From positions 96,042-160,041 of the forward strand of contig PVNU02002748.1 of assembly GCA_003013855.2 (NCBI GenBank): a stretch of DNA of 64,000 nt, given 5' to 3'. Under the pieces are notes generated by a model, which saw nothing but the letters and a program-made list of their open reading frames with translations, made no database searches and was not told the DNA's origin. This stretch comes from Liriodendron chinense. Lineage: Eukaryota; Streptophyta; Magnoliopsida; Magnoliales; Magnoliaceae. The position numbers and the translations under genes are program-made. Shown here one piece after another: positions 59,243 to 64,000 of the stretch. How positions within the stretch are numbered: the stretch's first letter is position 1; every line of letters starts with the position of its first letter.

Positions 59243-59815
59243 AATCCACTTTGACAGATTGGGGTCTTGTTCATAAGATGTTTTGTGGCATGTAGAAGTT
59301 AAGAGTTACTAAGGAAATGGTTGGATATTATAGAAGACTTCAGTAGACCACCAAAGGACAAAGCTAGTTAGAAGCCTCTGCCTATGGGTTGGTTGAAGTT
59401 GCATGCTGATGGATACTCCAATATTTGTGGTTGGCACAGAATTGGGCAAGTGGTCTAGGATGATCATGGTGTGGTCAAGATGGTGTCCTCTGGACTAGCT
59501 AGAGTTGGTGATTCAAATAGAGCTGAGTTGCAAGTCACTCTCACGAACATTAAACTCATTTGAAACTTCAATGGCCACTTGTTGATGGAGGGAGACTAAA
59601 AAAGTGCCATTTCTTGTCTCTTCCTTGTGCAGGTTTCCCTGGAAGATAAGTTTTATTATCAATTATATTAGTGCTAGAGTGAACGAGGGTCCAACCAGTT
59701 TTGCGGTTATTTCGAGAGCTGCCAACTCCGTTGTTAACTCTCTAGCCAAAGAACGAGGGTGCAAGCTTGTCACAGGACCTGATAAAAGGACCTCATCTAG
59801 ACACCTATGCTGAGT
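59243..59815 (+). pseudogene. LINE ORF2 relic, RNase H domain
   Basis: Plus-strand frames give RPPKDKAS, KPLPMGWLKLHADGYS, GWHRIGQVV, DDHGVVKMVSSGLARVGDSN and RAELQVTLTNIKLI, then LLMEGD and, after a frame change, FAVISRAANSVVNSLAKERG. This is the order of the plant LINE-type RNase H domain: WLKLNVDGS at the first strand, GGVLRDH.G, a SN.AE helix with the catalytic glutamate, an EGDS strand, and a closing VPREAN..AD.LAK. The first aspartate (HADG) and the glutamate (RAEL) are still visible. It belongs to the LINE relic at 56195-57784, from which the fold-back element separates it. Confidence 0.85.
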
Positions 59816-62235
59816 CTCTGTACCCTTAGCTTGACATTGGGATGTGAGGTGCCTCCTCCATTTGACATGCCACCTCCATTCGCATTGGGAAGACTCCTGA
59901 TGCACGTCCAAAGGAGACTGAACTGAGTCTGTCATTGCAAAATGCCACTCCTATAGATGACAGCTTTCCACTTTGGATAGTTGAAGAAGCACTCGCCTAA
60001 CAAAGTTGACCAGCGCCCATAAATGGAATTGAATCCATTTGAAGATTGACTCCACGTTAACCATCCTACGTCCCATTCGATTGTCCCTTTGCTCATGCAA
60101 GGTCATTTGTCCATGCCAACCATCTGGATGCCACATATTGTAGCTTGGTTGCCAGGTTTCCCTGTAGAAACAACAGTCAACAGCCTTCCATTACTGGTGC
60201 TTCTTTGCTGGTCCCGAGTCCCCAACTCAAATCGAAACCAGTGTCTGTGAGAAATGCTCGTTGAGGATATAGCAGCAACACTGAGTCCCCGGGGATTCAA
60301 TCCACCGGCTCTGATCAAAGATGAATTCTCCAGGGGAGCAATGATTGGAAACGAGTCCCCCAACTTCTAAGTTTGCTACCCTCCCAACCGCCACTTCCGG
60401 CCCCTAAAGTATGCAGACTCTGGTGAACAGAAAAAGACAATTGTCTAAAGTTTGCTTGTCAAGCAATATAACCCTTCCTAATCTTGATCCTAGCTCGATC
60501 ATCACAGGTTCTCACCAAGCATGCACTGGTATGCCTAAGAGCTGGATCTATGAACCTTTGTTCAAGATCACACTAGAGGGGCACCAAAACTCAACACTCT
60601 TGAAACACATGGCATGGTGCAAAGTGGAATCCGAGAAGAAAGTGATGATCTCGTCTCTCCAATCTCATCTCTCCCCAAAGATAAGAAGGAAGATGTCCGT
60701 TTTCAGTCTGGCCACCAAAGTTTTGTATTCTCCAAAGTCTAAACAGGGAAACCCTAACAGCATCGGTCACCTAAAGAATTGAAATCCCCCCATGAAAGGC
60801 CTTACCTACTAAGCCCTAATGCCAATTCTCTGTCTCCTATGAGCCACCTCTTTTGGGATTCTCACAGCTTCTTCCTTCCTAGCACAAATCCACCCTGTAG
60901 TGTAGACCCCACAGGCAGATCTTTGGATAGCACCCCAGAACCCCCACCAATGTGGGCCTGGTGGGTATGGGCACTCCTATTTATCCCATCTGCTGAGGGA
61001 GCAAGGAAATTTCACCCCTTGACCTCCTTTGGCCTCCTGCATTGCTACCAATCTCCCTCCAAGCCTCCTGCCATCCATTACCTAAATTTATTTCTGTGCG
61101 TGGTTGGCATACTAGAAATGAGTGAATGTGAAGTCCCTGCCATGCTTAGAGTTCTTTAGCTTCGGGATAAACACCTCAATAACATTCCCAAATTAAAAAA
61201 AAAAAAAAAAAACCTCGAGATCCTTTGAAGTGAATTCGAATGGGATATTAACTGCATTGAGGCTGAAAGGTCCCTTTGCCGATTTTTTGCCCTTCACTCT
61301 CAGCCAGTCACCTGCGTCTTCCTCTGCTTGATCCGTCCCCCATTAAATGTAGTGGTGAGCTGCCCAAACCCAAAGAAAGATGGCAATAAACTGACTTTTC
61401 TTTTGAATTCAAATAAACTAAAAAACGTAACATTCTGTTTAGGATTGAATAAATTGTGGTTTTTGGTATAATAGGCCCCCAATGGATTATCTTCGAATCT
61501 TACTTTTTGGTACGTGATCTTAATTTCCAAGTTCCACACATTCACACTTAGGTCTCTTCAGCTAGGCTCTCATTTTCCACATGCAGTTCAAGGCAACCTT
61601 GAATACTTAATTCTATCATCTAAGGTCTTGATTGGATACGTGGAACTTGAAAATGGACGGGTTCTATGGGAGGGAGTTCCATGGATAAGCCATCTTTCTT
61701 TTGTGGAAGAACTTGTTTATGCATTTTTTTGTGGATGTGAGTTCCAGGCATCCAAATGGGAGAACTCTAGTGTTCCATGGTACTAACTCCAAAGATGCAC
61801 CCTTTCCTGAAACTTCATTGCAGATGCCACACCTCCCTTTTTCTTCTTCACTGGAATCAATTTCAGTTGTGACAAAAACGTTGCTATCTTCATTCTTTGA
61901 AACCACACTCAAAACTGATATTGATAAATAGGGTTGTTAACTGTTCAGGTTTGGGTAGGTCCTATACTTGGGCTGATGGAACTGGCTCTTGCCATCTCCA
62001 GGTCATGTCGAATTGGACCCAATTGGGTTCAGGTGCCTGTTGGGTACACATTGGGTCTTTGGCCATTGGTTTCGAGCCATGTCTCAGTCAAATAAGGGCA
62101 TTTACATGGTAGGACCACCTAATGGATGGATTAAATCGCAGATGTGCCACTTTGATGCGTGGTGTGTAAACAGGCTCTCTCACATGCGTGTGGCTTAGAA
62201 AACCAATTTCAGCTGCTAGAATAATATTTATTTGT

Positions 62236-62266
<31 letters not shown>

Positions 62267-62270
62267 GGGG
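59816..62270. other. LINE 3' flank or unassigned DNA with an internal poly-A
   Basis: From the end of RNase H to 61193 there is C- and T-rich sequence with broken open frames (60103-60363 minus, 60411-61159 plus) that resemble nothing I know. A run of 19 A at 61195-61213 could be the poly-A end of the LINE (giving a 1.4-kb 3' tail) or of a separate retroposed copy; no target duplication was found. 61214-62232 shows nothing recognisable. 62233-62271 is a GT run followed by 22 G. Confidence 0.5.
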
Positions 62271-62271
62271 G
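62233..62271. repeat. (GT)n(G)n simple repeat
   Basis: About nine GT units followed by 22 G, directly abutting the hairpin element. The G run length may be uncertain in assembly. Confidence 0.95.
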
Positions 62272-62582
62272 TTCTCATGGGAATTCATGAGCACTTTTTG
62301 ACGCGTGATGTGGGCATAAAATCCGAATGGTCTATTAGATGAATCACCTCATGAAACCCCTGGGGCCCAAAAGTCAGCTTGATCTAAAAATCTGGTGGGC
62401 CATAGAAAAGTTAGAGGGAATTCCTTCTCCTGATTTGCCTCTCATTTTGCTATGGGCCACCAGATTTTTGGATCAGGCTAACTTTTGGGCCCTGGGGGTT
62501 TAATGAGGTTACTCATCTAGTGGACCTTTCGGATTTTGTGCCTACATCACATGTCAAAAAATGCTCAGGAGTTCCCATGTGA
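62271..62582. mobile_element. Fold-back MITE, near-complete hairpin
   Basis: The left arm (62273 to about 62407) and the right arm (about 62449-62580) are inverted copies through nearly their full length: ATGGGAATTCATGAGCACTT against ATGGGAACTCCTGAGCATTT reversed, then GGGCCCAAAAGTCAGC against GGGCCCAAAAGTTAGC, and AAAAATCTGGTGGGCCATA against AAAAATCTGGTGGCCCATA. The loop is about 41 bp. It has no coding potential. If transcribed it would form one hairpin of about 130 bp, the kind of precursor that can yield siRNA or evolve into a miRNA gene. A TSD was not readable beside the G run. Confidence 0.9.
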
Positions 62583-64000
62583 CTCTCATGGGTCCAAGAT
62601 AGTGGGCCTGAGCCAAACTGACTAGACCTGATTTTTAATCGGGTCAAAAATGGTTTGACCTATACCCCATTAAAGTCGGGTCAGGTCCACTGGTATTCAG
62701 ATCCACAGGTACCCCATCGATAGCCCCTGTGTTTTCAGTAGCGCTCGTAGTATTGTGTAGCTAAAACAATACGTAGTGTATGCAAATAGCAAACTCCCAG
62801 GTAGCATATGCTACAAGGGAAAGCTTGGAATTCTTATGTTTTTGTATTTTTTTTGTTTCCCGTTAGTTCAACACATTTTTGAAAGTGGGGTGACTCATCT
62901 TTGTCACACGTGATGCCACAGTACACTAATGCTGGCCATCCAAATCGTCAGTCCTTTTTTTGATGGAGCTTATCTCTATAGTCACACCCGTCAAACAATT
63001 GTAACCATCTGCATAGGGGCCTCCAAGTCTATGGCCAAAGAGTCATTACTATTTTAAATGGTGTAGAACTAATGAGTGCTCTCCTTATAAAAAAATGCTT
63101 TCGAAGGAAGGTTTTCAAATGCTACTCTTCTAATGCAAATGCCCCTTTGGCCCCCCAAAGTACATGATTTGATTCTCCCAGTCCATACTACTGTCAGAGG
63201 ATCCTTTGGCTAAAATTTCATGTGCATTGGAGCCTGAACAAAGGAGAAATCAAGATTCCCCCATTCCATGTCCATACGGTTGTGGAGCTTGAGATTTGCA
63301 TTTTTTGGTTGGTTTAAAGATAACATTTGTGTTTTTACTCTCATCTCTCTTTTTCCTCTTCTCCCTTTGCTGGTGCCACTGGCATGAAAAAAGAAAAGAA
63401 AAAAAAAACCGAGAGGGAGGGAGTATCTTACCAATCAACAGCCCCAACCCATCCAACTGCCCCAAGAGATAAGTTCCAGTGCTGTATGTGAACTTCCATG
63501 CCCAACACTTTCTTTGCCAAAATGTTACGTGTTTAGAAATCCGAGGTCACCTATAGAGAAAATCAGACCAGTACATTCCTTGGGCAGTCCAAATCCTTAA
63601 ATTGTGTCAACCCATTGGTTGCCATCGAGGTCAACATTGTGGTCTGCACGGTGACTCGAAAATTCTGGTTTTTGCCCCAGACGATCTTTATGGTGTGGCC
63701 TTATTTTGCACTGCTTGGATGTTACTATGCAAGTGACGTGTTGGCAGGAAAAAAATGCTGTATGCGAACTCTACTCATTTTATTAGCTTTTTTTATTTTT
63801 TATTTTTAATTTCTTTTTTATGTGTCCATCTTTTTGCAATGTGGGTGGCCTACCTGACGAGTGTACTAGCCTAATGTCTGAGCTGAGGCACCTATGTACT
63901 GATACTTGTCCATTGAGTGGCTGTTATCCTTTTCACATGTGGCACATTGGCACGTGTGGGCAAATCTGGTTGGCCAGTCTAGATGAACAAGTCCTCGTTA
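62583..64000. other. Intergenic DNA, nothing firm
   Basis: A fragment near 62735-62825 has TAGCG-family words (CAATACGTAGTGTATGC, GTAGCATATGCTAC). It is perhaps a broken copy of the elements at 49045 and 53335. Beyond that no gene or element was recognised up to the window end. Open frames at 63210-63465 and 63615-63809 lack similarity. Confidence 0.55.

Noticed and set aside
60411..61159. Two consecutive 123- and 126-codon open frames, perhaps a gene or retroposed copy
   Set aside because: No domain recognised and many stops between frames. The nearby poly-A (61195) is suggestive but no target duplication was found, so it stays unassigned.

Overview
The window is nuclear DNA from a flowering plant. 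It has one intron-rich plant gene in about 64 kb of mostly dead, nested transposable elements, and no bacterial, organellar or viral genome features. Many repeats share the words GTGGGCCCAC and ATCCACACCGTCCATC. From memory these are common in magnoliids (Cinnamomum, Magnolia and Liriodendron type genomes), so a magnoliid or other early-diverging angiosperm is my best guess. I could not check this.

Layout. 1-4200: 3' part of a Ty3/gypsy element of Tat/Ogre type, with internal tandem repeats, a polypurine tract, and an LTR that a hAT-like MITE has entered (TSD ACTGGTCC). 4205-5690: minus-strand copia gag relic and its likely LTR. 5691-9860: unassigned repeat-rich DNA. 9861-11622: solo LTR of Del/Tekay type. 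13637-16750: long-TIR element carrying a solo copia LTR (TSD TTAAC). 16795-21446: AT-rich repeats. 21447-28075: a lone copia-type LTR, a miniature TRIM-like element with only 66 bp between its LTRs, and a deleted copia element (23688-26317, TSD TAATC) inside older gypsy-like sequence. 29464-34990: LTR-like DNA, a deleted gypsy element (31700-34006) and another copia gag relic. 36233-42550: large and small TIR elements built largely of GTGGGCC modules.

The one confident gene is a MAP70-family microtubule-associated protein on the plus strand. Ten coding exons (43371-46934) join without a frame break and give 622 residues plus two bases. The short terminal exon usual for the family was not found; without it, translation stops at 46953.

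46954-64000: LINE remains. They comprise a 5'-truncated minus-strand copy with a 19-bp TSD, a duplicated ORF1-like fragment, and a plus-strand ORF2 relic with reverse transcriptase, zinc-finger-like and RNase H regions. Several hAT-like MITEs, a SINE inserted in a MITE, a 1.4-kb fold-back insertion that splits the LINE relic, and a 0.31-kb hairpin element are also present.

Apart from MAP70, nothing here looks like a working host gene. I saw no rRNA, tRNA gene or CRISPR array. I found no clearly new biological system. The most unusual material is the architecture of the non-autonomous elements: GTGGGCC modules shared by different TIR elements, large fold-backs, and miniature LTR elements.
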